From: Gloeobacter morelensis MG652769
GTDB taxonomy: Bacteria > Cyanobacteriota > Cyanobacteriia > Gloeobacterales > Gloeobacteraceae
Direction: 5' to 3'
Length of the DNA stretch: 64,000 nt
Assembly (NCBI RefSeq): GCF_021018745.1
Contig: NZ_CP063845.1
Location: forward strand, 4,650,001 to 4,714,000
The notes beneath the pieces were generated by a model. That model was not told where the DNA came from. It ran no database searches and saw nothing but the letters and a program-made list of their open reading frames with translations. A program made the position numbers and the translations under genes. Positions within the stretch are counted from its first letter, which is position 1. The number at the start of each line of letters is the position of its first letter. This document shows, piece by piece, positions 17,924-27,097 of this stretch.

Positions 17924-18721
17924 GTGTTGAGTTTGCAGCTTCCTTTGGCCAGCTTGCTGGTCGGTATGTTGGTCGGTCTGACGGGCGTCGGCGGGGCCGC
18001 CCTGATGACGCCCCTGCTCATCCTCGTTTTTGGCATTCCGGGCTCCGTGGCGATCGGTTCCGACGTCATGTCGGCGACACTGATGAAAGTCGTCGGGGGT
18101 GCCAAGCACTGGCAGCAGGGGACGGTGGATCTTGAAGTGGTCAAGTGGCTGACCCTGGGCAGTGTGCCGGGTTCCTTTATGGGTATCACCCTGCTCTCGG
18201 TGGCCAGGCAAAATGGCGTACAGAACCTGGACAGCTTTCTTATCCACCTCATCGGTTACGTGCTGCTGGTGCTCTCGTCGGTGTTTCTGGGCAAACTGGT
18301 GCTCAGCCGCCTGAAGATCAAGCTCGATGCGTTCGACCCTCCCAAGTTCGACCTCAACACCAACCGGGGCCGCATCCTCACGATGCTGGTGGGTGCGGTG
18401 CTCGGGGCGGTCGTGGGTCTCACCAGCGTCGGCTCCGGCTCGCTGTTTGCCATCGCGCTCATCACCTTTTTCAGCCTCGACCCGTACAAGCTCATCGGCA
18501 CCGATATTGTGCAGGCGGCGATTTTGCTTATCTTTACTGCCCTGGGCCACTGGAGCCTCGGTACGGTCGACTGGTCGCTGGTATTGCCCATCTGGCTGGG
18601 AACCGTGCCGGGGGTGCTCATCGGCGCCCGCCTGTGCAAGATGTTCCCACGCACCGCTTTACAGGCCACGCTCTACTCGATTTTGATCGTGGTCGGCTGG
18701 CAGCTCATCCACAAAGTCTGA
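17924..18721 (+). CDS. TSUP/TauE-SafE family membrane exporter
   Basis: Probable exporter of sulfite, sulfonate or a related anion in the inner membrane. 265 residues from the GTG at 17924, preferred because TGGAGA lies 7 bases upstream; an in-frame GTG at 17876 would add 16 residues. The protein has two homologous halves with about eight hydrophobic helices. The family's Gly-rich first helix is LVGLTGVGGAALMTPLL, and the repeat in the second half is GAVVGLTSVGSGSLFAIAL. Placement after cysQ supports a sulfur role by context only; it has its own upstream region beyond the cysQ terminator. Confidence 0.87.
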   Translation: MLSLQLPLASLLVGMLVGLTGVGGAALMTPLLILVFGIPGSVAIGSDVMSATLMKVVGGAKHWQQGTVDLEVVKWLTLGSVPGSFMGITLLSVARQNGVQNLDSFLIHLIGYVLLVLSSVFLGKLVLSRLKIKLDAFDPPKFDLNTNRGRILTMLVGAVLGAVVGLTSVGSGSLFAIALITFFSLDPYKLIGTDIVQAAILLIFTALGHWSLGTVDWSLVLPIWLGTVPGVLIGARLCKMFPRTALQATLYSILIVVGWQLIHKV

Positions 18722-18725
18722 GCGC

Positions 18726-19886
18726 CTAGTTGGCCGGGCCGAGGCCGGTATCCGCACGGTAGATGGCCGTGGCCTGGCTGCGGGGCTCGATGTAATCCAA
18801 AAAGTACACAAACGGTCCCAGTTCGGTGATGTAGACTTCGGGATCTTTGCGCACCCGTTCGGTGGTGTCGCTAATCCGGCGATAGAAAGGAGACGTCGAG
18901 TCGATGCCGGCAAGCCAGATGTCGGTGGGGATGGTTTTGCTTTTTTGATCCCGGCTGGTGGAGGTGACCATAAAAATATAGGATTTGCCGTTGTGAACAA
19001 GTACCTCCGGTGACCAGAGGTACTCGCCTCTAGACGGAGGATCGACGGTGTAGATCTTCTTCCAGGTACCGTTGGTCTTGCGGTAGACCCCGATGTTGGT
19101 CTCATTGATGAGCACAAAAAACAGATATTCGTTGTTGTACTCGGGGGCTCTCCACATGATGATCGTTTTTTTGACGCCCGCATCGAAGGTGAGTTGCTCC
19201 AGAATCTGGCTATCGACGTTGTAGAGAAATCCCTGCCGGCCGGTGCCCACTTTTTGGGTGAGCACGATCGAGCGCATGCCTTCTACCCAGCGCCCACCGG
19301 GCGGCTCTGAACCGGGCACTTCTGCTTCGCTGTCCGGGTTGTCCAGGTGGCGCCAAAATGTCACCAGTTTGCGCTCCTCGTTGCGTCCGACATAACCAAT
19401 CCTGGGCTGCTCGTCGCCCTCGTCGAGGCTGCCTACAGGAGCATAACGGCCACTGCCGGCCTCCAGCAGACCGGCGGTCCAGTTGCCGTTGTCGAAGCGG
19501 GCGCGGGCGAGGGCCAGACGGCCCTCTTCGTATCTGGTGTAGACAATCTGGGCACCGGAGCTGGTATAAACCCACTCCGGACCATTGCCGACCAGTTCGG
19601 TCGGTGCGGCTCCCGTGTCGATCAGAACGCTCTGGCCGGAAGGTGGGGTAAAGTTGCCGGTCTTGGGATCGACTTTGCCGATCCAGACTTTTCCCTGATT
19701 GTCGACCCAGGTAAAGCGATCAAAAGCCTGGTCGAACTCGGGATCAATTAAATCGACGTCGAGATCAGAGACCAGAACGTCCCCTACGGCAGGCTGCGCA
19801 ACGGCCGGCACCAAACGATGCCACAGCAGTGCACCAACTACAACTACAACAACAACAGCAGCAATGAACACAGGCCTACTGAGCAT
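18726..19886 (-). CDS. Exported or membrane-anchored protein, possible beta-propeller
   Basis: 386 residues. An N-terminal hydrophobic helix (about 7-23, Val-rich) acts as a signal or anchor. The rest is rich in short beta-strand patterns with recurrent aromatic-Asp/Gly motifs (FTWVDNQGKVWIGKVD, WVYTSSGAQIVYTRYE, EYLWSPEVLVHNGKSYIF), as in TolB/YncE-like propellers or sialidase-fold proteins. No catalytic signature is evident. It converges with the TSUP gene, with 4 bases between stops. Confidence 0.65.
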   Translation of the reverse strand: MLSRPVFIAAVVVVVVVGALLWHRLVPAVAQPAVGDVLVSDLDVDLIDPEFDQAFDRFTWVDNQGKVWIGKVDPKTGNFTPPSGQSVLIDTGAAPTELVGNGPEWVYTSSGAQIVYTRYEEGRLALARARFDNGNWTAGLLEAGSGRYAPVGSLDEGDEQPRIGYVGRNEERKLVTFWRHLDNPDSEAEVPGSEPPGGRWVEGMRSIVLTQKVGTGRQGFLYNVDSQILEQLTFDAGVKKTIIMWRAPEYNNEYLFFVLINETNIGVYRKTNGTWKKIYTVDPPSRGEYLWSPEVLVHNGKSYIFMVTSTSRDQKSKTIPTDIWLAGIDSTSPFYRRISDTTERVRKDPEVYITELGPFVYFLDYIEPRSQATAIYRADTGLGPAN

Positions 19887-20181
19887 TGGAACCTCTCGCG
19901 GGGGGAGTGATGGGGGCTAATCAGGCAGAAAAGCGATTCTATATTTGTCGTGTAGGCTGCTGTATTAAGTTGAGCACACACAAAAAAGTCACCCATTTGA
20001 GTAACAAAAAACCAGAGTAGATCTCCCGAATTATCAATGGTTTTGAGCAAAAAGTGAATAAACTTTCACCTGAGTGAGTATTCTCGAACAAGTATCTGCT
20101 GAGCAGGTGTATCGGCAACGGGGGCTGCAGACGCAGGCACACTTACCCTATGCTAGGGACATCCGTCCAGGGGGAGGGCGC
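19887..20181. other. Divergent intergenic region, AT-richer than its surroundings
   Basis: 295 bases between the exported protein (minus) and the UvrD-like helicase (plus). It is visibly richer in A/T runs than the neighbouring coding DNA and presumably holds both promoters. I cannot assign specific sites. Confidence 0.35.
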
Positions 20182-22323
20182 ATGCCGGCCTACGAAGCGA
20201 CCTTACGCCCGGCCCAGCGGGAGGTGCTGCACTACAGCGGGGGGCGGCTGGGCATCTCGGCAGTGCCGGGTAGCGGCAAGACTTTCACCCTCGAAGCACT
20301 GATCGCCGAACTGGTGATTCGACGGGGGGTGCCCCCCGAGCGCATCGGCGTATTCACCTTCATGCGCTCCTCGCGGGCCAATTTGACCGGCCGCATCAAC
20401 CGACAACTATGGGAAGGAGGGGTGGCCGGACGGTTGGAGGCCTTTACCCTGCACTCGCTGGCACTCAAGGTGCTGCAGCACTTTCAGGGGCAGCTGGGCC
20501 TGGCGGCGATCGATGTGCTCGAAGGCTATGAGCAGGAGCGCTTCATCAGCCGTCTTACCCAGGCCTGGTTGCGCAACCATTGCGAAATCTGGGAACCGCT
20601 CCTGCCGCCGACCGCCGAGGCGGAGCGCGCCGCGCGCAACCGCGCTGCCTTTGGCCGCAGCTTCAAGGCGATGTGCCGCGAGGTGATCCGCACCGCCAAG
20701 AACTACCGCCTCCCCCCGCAGGCGATCGAACCTGTGCAGGCAGGTTTTCTCACTTGGGCTTTGGGCATCTACCGCAGCTACCAGACCGAACTGCTGCGCA
20801 CGGGCAAGCTCGACTACGACGATCTGGCCTGGCGGGCGGTGGATCTGATCGAGCGCGACGCCGGGGTACGCGGCGAGGTCGAAGGGTGGTACGACTACCT
20901 GTTCGAGGACGAGTCGCAGGACAGCTCGCCATTGCAGGAGCGTCTATTGGATCTGTTGAGTGCCCGCAGCGGCAATCTGGTGCGGGTGGGCGATCCTAAC
21001 CAGAGCATCATGAGCACCTTCACCACCGCCGAGCCGCGCTTTTTTCGGCGCTTCTGCCGCCTCAGCCGGCCCGTCGTCCTCGAAGAATCCAGCCGCTCCG
21101 CTCCAATGATCATTGCGCTGGCCAACGCCCTGGTCGATTGGGCAGCATCCGACCATCCCAACCCCAGCCTGCGCGGCGCCCTGGTCCGCCAGCATATCCG
21201 CACCGCGAGCAGCGGTCCTGCCAATCCCGGCGACAGCGAAGCCGCCATCCACTTTGACGTGGTATCCGGTCCGCCTGAAGAGGAGATTGCGGCGGTGGCC
21301 CACCGCGCGGCCGAAGCGCTGGCGGCACGCCCGGAGCACAGTTTTGCGGTGCTGGTGGGCACCAACGAACTGGGTGCGCAGGTGCTGCGCCAACTGCAGC
21401 GCTTTGTCGGTGTGCGTATCCTCGATCTATTGCGCAGCAACCCGACCCAGCGCGAACTCATCGACCGCCTGCGGGTGATGGCCGAGTTTTTTGCCCAGCC
21501 CTCCTCGCCGGTGCGCCTGGCGGCGGCTACAGAAGCGCTGGCGGACTGGGCGGGGCTGGGGCGTCGGCAAGTCGCCGGCGCTCAACCGCGGCTGCTGCGC
21601 ATTGCCCCGGAGAAGCTGTTGTTTCCGGTTTTCGGCTCGGAGATATCCCTGCCGGTGGCCGCCGAGGAGCAGGCCGCCTGGCAAAGGATTTGCTCCACCC
21701 TGGCCGGGTGGCTGCTGGCCAGCCGCAGCCCCTGGGCGGACAGTCTGCGGCTGGTGGTGCAGACCCTCTACCGCAGCAGTGCGGAAATCTACCTGGGGCA
21801 CTACGTGGTCGATCAGCTCGAACGCAGCCTCGGGGAGCGGCCGGCCGCCGATTGGCAGGAAGTCGCCGACGAGATTCAGGCCATCCTCGACGGTTCGCTC
21901 AACAACTTGCCCTCCGAGGCGTTTCACTTTACCCCCGAACCCGGAGCGATCACCGTCGCCACCGCCCATCGGGCCAAGGGGCTCGAATGGGACGAAGTGT
22001 TTCTCACCGGAATTTCAGCTTACGAGTACCCGGTGCTGCGCGAGGATAGACCGGTAGGGCTCTATTTTCTCGACGGCCTCGACATGCGCGCCGAGGCTCT
22101 CTCCGAACTGCGCGCCAGTGCCCGTCTGCGCCGCAGGCACACCTCGGCGACCGAGCGAGCCTTTTTGGACCTGGCGGCAGAGAAGCTGCGGCTGTTGTAC
22201 GTCGGGATCACCCGCGCCCGCCGCCGGTTGGTGTTGAGTGTCGCCACGCGCGACCTGTTTGGCCGCGAGCAGAAGCCCTCGCGCCTTTTCCAGGTGCTCC
22301 AGTGCTTCGACAGCCGCCGATGA
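20182..22323 (+). CDS. UvrD/Rep-like superfamily 1 helicase
   Basis: ATP-driven 3'-5' DNA helicase. 713 residues from the ATG at 20182, chosen for the GGGGGAGGG just upstream; the frame is open 36 codons further. Walker A is AVPGSGKTFTLEALI, motif Ia region FTFMRSSRANL, Walker B FEDESQD, motif III VGDPNQSIMSTF, motif V TVATAHRAKGLEWDEVFLTG and motif VI LLYVGITRARRRLVLS. All ATPase motifs are intact. It overlaps the next gene by ATGA, implying translational coupling and a physical partnership like AddA-AddB or RecB's helicase and nuclease parts. Confidence 0.9.
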   Translation: MPAYEATLRPAQREVLHYSGGRLGISAVPGSGKTFTLEALIAELVIRRGVPPERIGVFTFMRSSRANLTGRINRQLWEGGVAGRLEAFTLHSLALKVLQHFQGQLGLAAIDVLEGYEQERFISRLTQAWLRNHCEIWEPLLPPTAEAERAARNRAAFGRSFKAMCREVIRTAKNYRLPPQAIEPVQAGFLTWALGIYRSYQTELLRTGKLDYDDLAWRAVDLIERDAGVRGEVEGWYDYLFEDESQDSSPLQERLLDLLSARSGNLVRVGDPNQSIMSTFTTAEPRFFRRFCRLSRPVVLEESSRSAPMIIALANALVDWAASDHPNPSLRGALVRQHIRTASSGPANPGDSEAAIHFDVVSGPPEEEIAAVAHRAAEALAARPEHSFAVLVGTNELGAQVLRQLQRFVGVRILDLLRSNPTQRELIDRLRVMAEFFAQPSSPVRLAAATEALADWAGLGRRQVAGAQPRLLRIAPEKLLFPVFGSEISLPVAAEEQAAWQRICSTLAGWLLASRSPWADSLRLVVQTLYRSSAEIYLGHYVVDQLERSLGERPAADWQEVADEIQAILDGSLNNLPSEAFHFTPEPGAITVATAHRAKGLEWDEVFLTGISAYEYPVLREDRPVGLYFLDGLDMRAEALSELRASARLRRRHTSATERAFLDLAAEKLRLLYVGITRARRRLVLSVATRDLFGREQKPSRLFQVLQCFDSRR

Positions 22324-23111
22324 ACGCACCGGTCCTGTTGTCGGCCCCGGCCCTCGACGCGGCCGAGCGCTGTGCAAGGCTGTTTCGTTATCTGTACCTC
22401 GACCGCCTCGGCGGTGCCGGCGAGGGCTTCGAGGCGTCCGAACGGCAAGGGCAGGCGCACCGCCGATTTTGCCGGCTGGTGGAACTGGCGGCTCAGAACC
22501 GGCGAATCGAGCCGCTGCTCGCCGCCGCTGGAGCTCAGGTGCAAATCTGGTGGGAACGTTTTACCGAAAGTCCCCACTTTTATCCCCGGGGACAGCGGTT
22601 CTTTGAGTACCCTTTGTGGGTGCGGCTCGGCTCCTGGCGAATCGGCACCCACCTCAACCGGCTGAGCCTCCACGAAAAGCAGCTGACCGCTTTTATCTGG
22701 AACACCGATCTCGAACGCCCCGAGGACGGCGATTTGCTGGAGAATTGGCAGCTGCGGCTGGCCAGGACGGTCCTCTGCCTGGCGGGCGAACGCCTGGTGG
22801 GGGGCAGGGCCGTGGATCCCGCTTGCCTGCGGCTGGTGGTCTGGTTCGCAAACGCACCGGAGCGGCCTTACGAACTGGACTACAGTCCACCGGCTTTTGA
22901 GGCGGATCGCCGGGTACTGACCCTGGCGCTGCAACGGCTGGAGCGTTTTGCCGCAACCGGCTACCCGCTGAGCGCGGATCTGCGGGTTTGCTCCGGTTGC
23001 CTGTTTCGGACCCGCTGCTATGGCCTGCGCCCCGAGGGTCCGATGCCGTTTCGGAGCTGGGAGCCGCAGGATTTTGCACCGCTCGAACCGCAAATCGACG
23101 GCCCTGCCTGA
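22320..23111 (+). CDS. RecB/AddB/Cas4-like Fe-S PD-(D/E)XK protein with lost catalytic residues
   Basis: 263 residues, translationally coupled to the UvrD-like helicase. The Fe-S framework of AddB/Cas4-type nucleases is present: a Cys near the N-terminus (AERCARLFRY) and a C-terminal CX2CX5C (CSGCLFRTRC). A core Glu (FFEYPLW) and the downstream Gln (NWQLRLA) also fit. The catalytic centre does not: the GRIDR-like position reads THLNR (Asp to Asn), and the DYKT-like position reads IWNT (Asp to Ile, Lys to Asn). The protein is therefore probably a structural or DNA-binding partner, not an active nuclease. The alignment is by eye. Confidence 0.65.
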   Translation: MNAPVLLSAPALDAAERCARLFRYLYLDRLGGAGEGFEASERQGQAHRRFCRLVELAAQNRRIEPLLAAAGAQVQIWWERFTESPHFYPRGQRFFEYPLWVRLGSWRIGTHLNRLSLHEKQLTAFIWNTDLERPEDGDLLENWQLRLARTVLCLAGERLVGGRAVDPACLRLVVWFANAPERPYELDYSPPAFEADRRVLTLALQRLERFAATGYPLSADLRVCSGCLFRTRCYGLRPEGPMPFRSWEPQDFAPLEPQIDGPA

Positions 23112-23114
23112 GGA

Positions 23115-23714
23115 TCAGGCCGCTGTGGGAGTCGGGGCGGCCAGTTTTGCCTCGTAGAAGCGGCAGGCGGCCAGGCCGAGCGAATAAAAGGTCGCCGCAT
23201 TGGTACCGGCGCCGACCACCTGGCCCACAATCGGCAATTTGGTGAGCGGTCCGAGGCCCAGGCGCAGCACCCGGCCGCCGCCAAAATCGAGGGCAAAGAT
23301 CATCACCACCTCGCCCTTGCGCTCGGAAGCCTGCAGATCCAGACCGTACACCGCCGCAATCTGGTAGATCATCTGGGCCTGCAACAGCAGAGTGGCCGCA
23401 AGATCGATAGCCAGCAGCCCCGCCAAAAATCCCGGTACGACACTGCTTGCAAGGCCCAGACCGCCCGCATAGAGCGCTTTTTCGCTCACGATGCGCCGGG
23501 CCAGTTCCGCCGGTCTCTCGCCGGGGTATTTGTTGCGGAAGCGGTCCACCTCCGCCTCCACCTCATCGACGTTGACCCGCTCGACAGCCCGCAGGATGTT
23601 GCCCAGGCCGACGGCGCCGCCTACCGTCCGCACGAAAGGGTTCTCGACAATCGTCTCCACGGTCCGCCCCGCCTGCTGCGTGGCCTGCTCGATCCAACGG
23701 AGCGTATCGTTCAT
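23115..23714 (-). CDS. EcsC family protein
   Basis: 199 residues with the EcsC-family pattern: an N-terminal amphipathic region, a conserved LARRIVSEKALYAGGLGLAS segment, and hydrophobic stretches (PGFLAGLLAIDLAATLLLQAQ) followed by Tyr-Gly-Leu-Asp. EcsC proteins associate with ABC transporters or membranes in other bacteria; their biochemical role is not settled. No transporter gene is adjacent. It converges with the Fe-S nuclease-like gene. Confidence 0.75.
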   Translation of the reverse strand: MNDTLRWIEQATQQAGRTVETIVENPFVRTVGGAVGLGNILRAVERVNVDEVEAEVDRFRNKYPGERPAELARRIVSEKALYAGGLGLASSVVPGFLAGLLAIDLAATLLLQAQMIYQIAAVYGLDLQASERKGEVVMIFALDFGGGRVLRLGLGPLTKLPIVGQVVGAGTNAATFYSLGLAACRFYEAKLAAPTPTAA

Positions 23715-23904
23715 GGTTTCTGCCTTTGCACACCGGTAATGCTGTTGCTCTCAGTACAGCACAGTTCGTCGCCGTTGCTCCCCCTCCGTGGACAGAAAGC
23801 TTCCTCCATCCACCGGTTTGTTGCATGTTTTTTCGGGCCGGGTCTGTGGTCAGAGCTAACCGCTAAGATTCGAAATTGCTCAGCTTCCCATCCATTGCAA
23901 ACCG

Positions 23905-24405
23905 ATGATTCAGCCAATCGATCTCAAAAACACCGGATTGGGCTTCTGCCTGCTGGTGCTTGCCGCCGCCGTCCCCGCCCTGGCCGAGCCGCCCGCCAGG
24001 TCCACGGTAGCCAAAAGCTCGCCCTCCGCGCCGCTGCTGGTGCGCTACAAGCTCAGCGGCGGCCGTTGCGCGGACGGCCCCTGCCAGAGCACCTATCTCA
24101 TCGACCGCAGCGGGCATATCCAGTTCACCGACCGCAGCGGTAAAACGGTCGAAAAATCGATGAGTCAGGCAGATCTCGCAGCCCTGCTCGAACAGATCAA
24201 CGCCGCCGATTACCCACAAATCCGCTCCAACCGTACCGACGGCGAATGTCCCTCGGCTTCCGACGGTCAGGACGCTTCCTACACCTTCTACACCAACCAG
24301 GGCTCCCAGTCGATCTCCAACTGCGCCATCAAGATCGACCCCGCCGCAGCGCCGTTTGCCCGGCTGCAGGAGATCTTGAGCCGCTACCTGAGCGAAGCTC
24401 AGTAG
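23905..24405 (+). CDS. Exported protein of unknown function
   Basis: 166 residues. A signal peptide (hydrophobic core about residues 9-26 ending in ALA-EPP) is followed by a small domain containing CADGPC and a later ECP ... NCAI pair, so four cysteines that could form two disulfides in the periplasm. The fold resembles proteins built around YKLSGG--C and Y-LD-I strands, but I cannot name a family with confidence. Confidence 0.6.
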   Translation: MIQPIDLKNTGLGFCLLVLAAAVPALAEPPARSTVAKSSPSAPLLVRYKLSGGRCADGPCQSTYLIDRSGHIQFTDRSGKTVEKSMSQADLAALLEQINAADYPQIRSNRTDGECPSASDGQDASYTFYTNQGSQSISNCAIKIDPAAAPFARLQEILSRYLSEAQ

Positions 24406-24536
24406 CCCCCGGCGGCGTTGTCGATGAGCACCTTGGGCACGCCGGGGTCACCCGCCCGCCTCTCCACATCAGACTCGCCACGGGTTTCGACGACGGGCGA
24501 AGAGTTCTCGAAGAGGACGGCGAGCATGGCGGTCCA

Positions 24537-25202
24537 TTACGGCAGGTCTTCGGGATCGATACCCTGCTGCCTGAGCAATTCCGCCAGACGCGCCGCCCGT
24601 TGCTCGGCCTGCTCGGCACGTTGTTCAGCGCGCTCGGCCCGCTCGGTGAGTGCTTCGAACGTCTCGAAGCGTCTGCCGTCCGGGCGGAACAATTCCAGGT
24701 TGCCGTCCGCATCGAGATCAAAGCGCACCCCCAGGCGGGGGCTCGTCCAACCCGGCATCATCGGCACCTCTGCCAGAAACTGGCCTTCGCGTGTAAACCC
24801 CACGAGGGTCAAACGATCCGGGTCGTAGATGTAGTATTCCTCGACGCCGTGGCGCTCGTAGAAGCTGAACTTGCGGGTCATCTCGGAGGGCGTGTTGCCC
24901 GGGGAGAGCACCTCGAAGACCACCGCAGGCGGCTTGTTGTCCTCTTTCCACTGCTGGTAGGAGCCGCGGTCGCCCTTGGGACGGCCGAAGACGACCATCG
25001 CGTCGGGAGCGGCACGCAGATCCGGCCGACCTTCCACCGGGTACCACAGCAAATCCCCGGCGACAAACACCGTCGGATCGGCCGCGAATACCAGGTCGAG
25101 GCCCTTCTTGATATAGACGATCCACTCGAACTGCCGGGTGTTGTCCGCCAGGGGCAGGCCGTCCGAGTCCGGGTAAACGACGGGTGTTTCGACCGAAGGC
25201 AT
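24537..25202 (-). CDS. Uma2 family (DUF820) restriction-endonuclease-fold protein
   Basis: 221 residues of the Uma2 family, PD-(D/E)XK-fold proteins highly expanded in cyanobacteria and of unknown biological role. The signature Asp is in AAPDAMVVF (about residue 67), followed by VVFEVLSPGNT and EEYYIYDPDRLTLVGF. The C-terminal 40 residues form a heptad-like Ala/Glu/Arg coil ending with the family-typical QQGIDPEDLP. The ORF stands alone, divergent from its upstream neighbour. Confidence 0.88.
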   Translation of the reverse strand: MPSVETPVVYPDSDGLPLADNTRQFEWIVYIKKGLDLVFAADPTVFVAGDLLWYPVEGRPDLRAAPDAMVVFGRPKGDRGSYQQWKEDNKPPAVVFEVLSPGNTPSEMTRKFSFYERHGVEEYYIYDPDRLTLVGFTREGQFLAEVPMMPGWTSPRLGVRFDLDADGNLELFRPDGRRFETFEALTERAERAEQRAEQAEQRAARLAELLRQQGIDPEDLP

Positions 25203-25291
25203 CGCTGGGCTTCAATGTTTGCGCTTATTCTACGCTCTTAACCGTGGCTACTTCGAAAACGTCACCGATGGCACAACGGCCTGCCCAGCCC

Positions 25292-26374
25292 TCAGAGCGC
25301 TCCTTCCCGCCTGAGCAGAAGCCGTTTGCGCCCGACGCCCCAGCGATAGCCGCTAATGTCGCCGCTGGCTTTGATCACCCGATGGCAGGGCACCAGCACC
25401 GCCACCGGGTTGGCAGCACAGGCGCGGGCGACCGCGCGCACGGCGGCCGGTTGGCCGATGCGCTCGGCGACCTGTCCGTAGTTGAGCGTCTGCCCCGGGG
25501 GGATCGCCCGCAAGGCCTGCCAGACCCGCTGCTGAAAGGCCGTACCCGCGATGTCGAGGGGCAGCTCGATGCTGCCCGAACCGCGCCCGGGTCCATCAAT
25601 CTCGGCGACGATCGCCGCTACCCAGACGCCTACCTGCTCGTCGGCCGCTTCGAGAATCGCCTTCGGAAAATCCTGGCGCAATTCCCGTTCCAACTGTGCA
25701 AGTTCGTCTGCGAAGCGCACCGAGCAGATACCGCGCTCCGTACCCGCCACCAGGACCAGACCCAGCGCGCAGGGTGCGATCGCGTAGCGAATCAGGACGC
25801 CGCGCCCGCCCCCACGGTATTCCCCCGGCCGCATTCCCAATAGACCGGACGCCTGCTCGTAGAAGCGTCCACTGGAGTTGTAACCGGCCCCATATATCGC
25901 ATCGGTGACCGACGGGGCAGAGCGCAGTTCGGCTTTGATTTTGCCGCCTCGGCAACCGTTCGCGTACTGGCGGGGCGTCAAACCTGTCAGTTCTTTAAAT
26001 GTGCGGCTGAAGTGCGAAGGACTCAAGCCGACCGACGCAGCCAGCCTCTCCAGTGGCTGGATAGTCTCGCAAGCCTCGATCAGACGGCAGGCCCTGGCCA
26101 CTACGTCTGCGTTTTTCTGGCGAAGCGACGCCCGGTTGGGGCAGCAGCGCTTGCACGGTCTGAACCCGGCCTGCTCCGCCGCCTCGCACCGATCGAAAAA
26201 GTGGACATGTTTGCGCAGGGCGAGCCGGGAGGCACAGGTGGGCCGACAGTAGACGCCCGTGGAGTCCACCGCATAAACAAACTTCCCTTCAGCCTGGGGA
26301 TCGCGCCGCTGGAGCGCTTGCCAGCGCGCCTCGTCGGTGCGGTATTCGTGGAGAGAGAGGCTTTGAGCGGTCAT
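25292..26374 (-). CDS. ada: Ada: methylphosphotriester/O6-methylguanine-DNA methyltransferase and transcription activator
   Basis: Three-part Ada protein that repairs alkylated DNA and activates its regulon. The N-terminal zinc domain has the acceptor Cys and its partners (GVYCRPTCASR and FRPCKRCCPN). An AraC-type helix-turn-helix region follows (LAASVGLSPSHFSRTFKELTG). The C-terminal methyltransferase domain has the active-site VPCHRVI and the wing GYRWGVGRKRLLL. About 360 residues, the usual length. An ATG three codons upstream (26383) is an equal start candidate. No alkB or alkA lies nearby. Confidence 0.95.
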   Translation of the reverse strand: MTAQSLSLHEYRTDEARWQALQRRDPQAEGKFVYAVDSTGVYCRPTCASRLALRKHVHFFDRCEAAEQAGFRPCKRCCPNRASLRQKNADVVARACRLIEACETIQPLERLAASVGLSPSHFSRTFKELTGLTPRQYANGCRGGKIKAELRSAPSVTDAIYGAGYNSSGRFYEQASGLLGMRPGEYRGGGRGVLIRYAIAPCALGLVLVAGTERGICSVRFADELAQLERELRQDFPKAILEAADEQVGVWVAAIVAEIDGPGRGSGSIELPLDIAGTAFQQRVWQALRAIPPGQTLNYGQVAERIGQPAAVRAVARACAANPVAVLVPCHRVIKASGDISGYRWGVGRKRLLLRREGAL

Positions 26375-26658
26375 GGTGCCCATTTTCCTATCCTTCTTGA
26401 CTGGTGGGTGATCTTCCGGAGAATTTCAGCAAGGGCGTCGAAGCGCTCGCGCCGCTCAAGAAAAAGGCCGTGGCAGGCGGACGACGGCGTTCGCCTGCTC
26501 CAGCACTGTACTGCCGCGCAATCGGGCGGCGATATCCGAAACTTACTTTCAAATTTAGGCTGCTCCAAATGGGAAGGGATGGCGACAAGCAACGCCATTT
26601 CCGAATTTACCGGATACGGCGTGCTAGCCTACGATGCCAGGCATTAGCGGGAGGTCTC

Positions 26659-26907
26659 GTGCAGCACGAACGCCGCGTCCGTTTGTTCAGGAATGGACGC
26701 AATCAAGCCTTGCGCATTCCGCGCGAATTCGAGCTGCCGGGTAACGAGGCCATTGTTCGCAAAGAAGGCGACCGGCTCATCGTTGAACCGGTGCAGCGTC
26801 GCTCTTTGTTGGCGTTGCTTGCCACCTGGAAGCCTGGGGAAGAAGATTTTCCGAATATCGACGAGAAGCTGCTGCCCCTTGACGACGTGGATCTTGCGGA
26901 TGGCTGA
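26659..26907 (+). CDS. vapB: VapB-type AbrB-fold antitoxin
   Basis: 82 residues from the GTG at 26659, which has GGGAGG 5 bases upstream. The sequence RLFRNGRNQALRIPREFEL followed by VRKEGDRLIVEPV is the swapped-hairpin AbrB DNA-binding domain of VapB antitoxins. The C-terminal acidic tail (EEDFPNIDEKLLPLDDVDL) is the usual toxin-wrapping part. It overlaps the start of a truncated vapC by 8 bases, so the antitoxin appears orphaned. Confidence 0.85.
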   Translation: MQHERRVRLFRNGRNQALRIPREFELPGNEAIVRKEGDRLIVEPVQRRSLLALLATWKPGEEDFPNIDEKLLPLDDVDLADG

Positions 26908-27037
26908 TATCGTCTGTTTGCTCGATACCAATATCCTGTCCAATCTAAATCAAGCACCCACGGGCGTCTCGTATTCGCGGCCGATGCCGGATTGCCTGAA
27001 GCTGCCAAACGGTCCGGCAGGGACGATCACACCTTGA
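26900..27037 (+). pseudogene. Truncated vapC (PIN-domain toxin) remnant
   Basis: Opens with ATG inside the end of vapB, as in normal vapBC operons, and encodes the PIN first strand with its catalytic Asp (VCLLDTNILSNL). After about 18 codons the PIN similarity is lost and the frame stops at 45 codons. The other acidic residues of the PIN active site are missing, so no working ribonuclease is expected. The downstream sequence in other frames does not restore a PIN domain. Confidence 0.7.
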
Positions 27038-27097
27038 TGTGGCCTTACTGGTCGAATCCTGGCATGCTAGCTTTATGGAAACCTTATGGAAGCTGCA

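Noticed and set aside
26371-26647. Overlapping 60-75-codon frames between ada and vapB
   Set aside because: No recognisable domain, and the vapB start is fixed by its own ribosome site.
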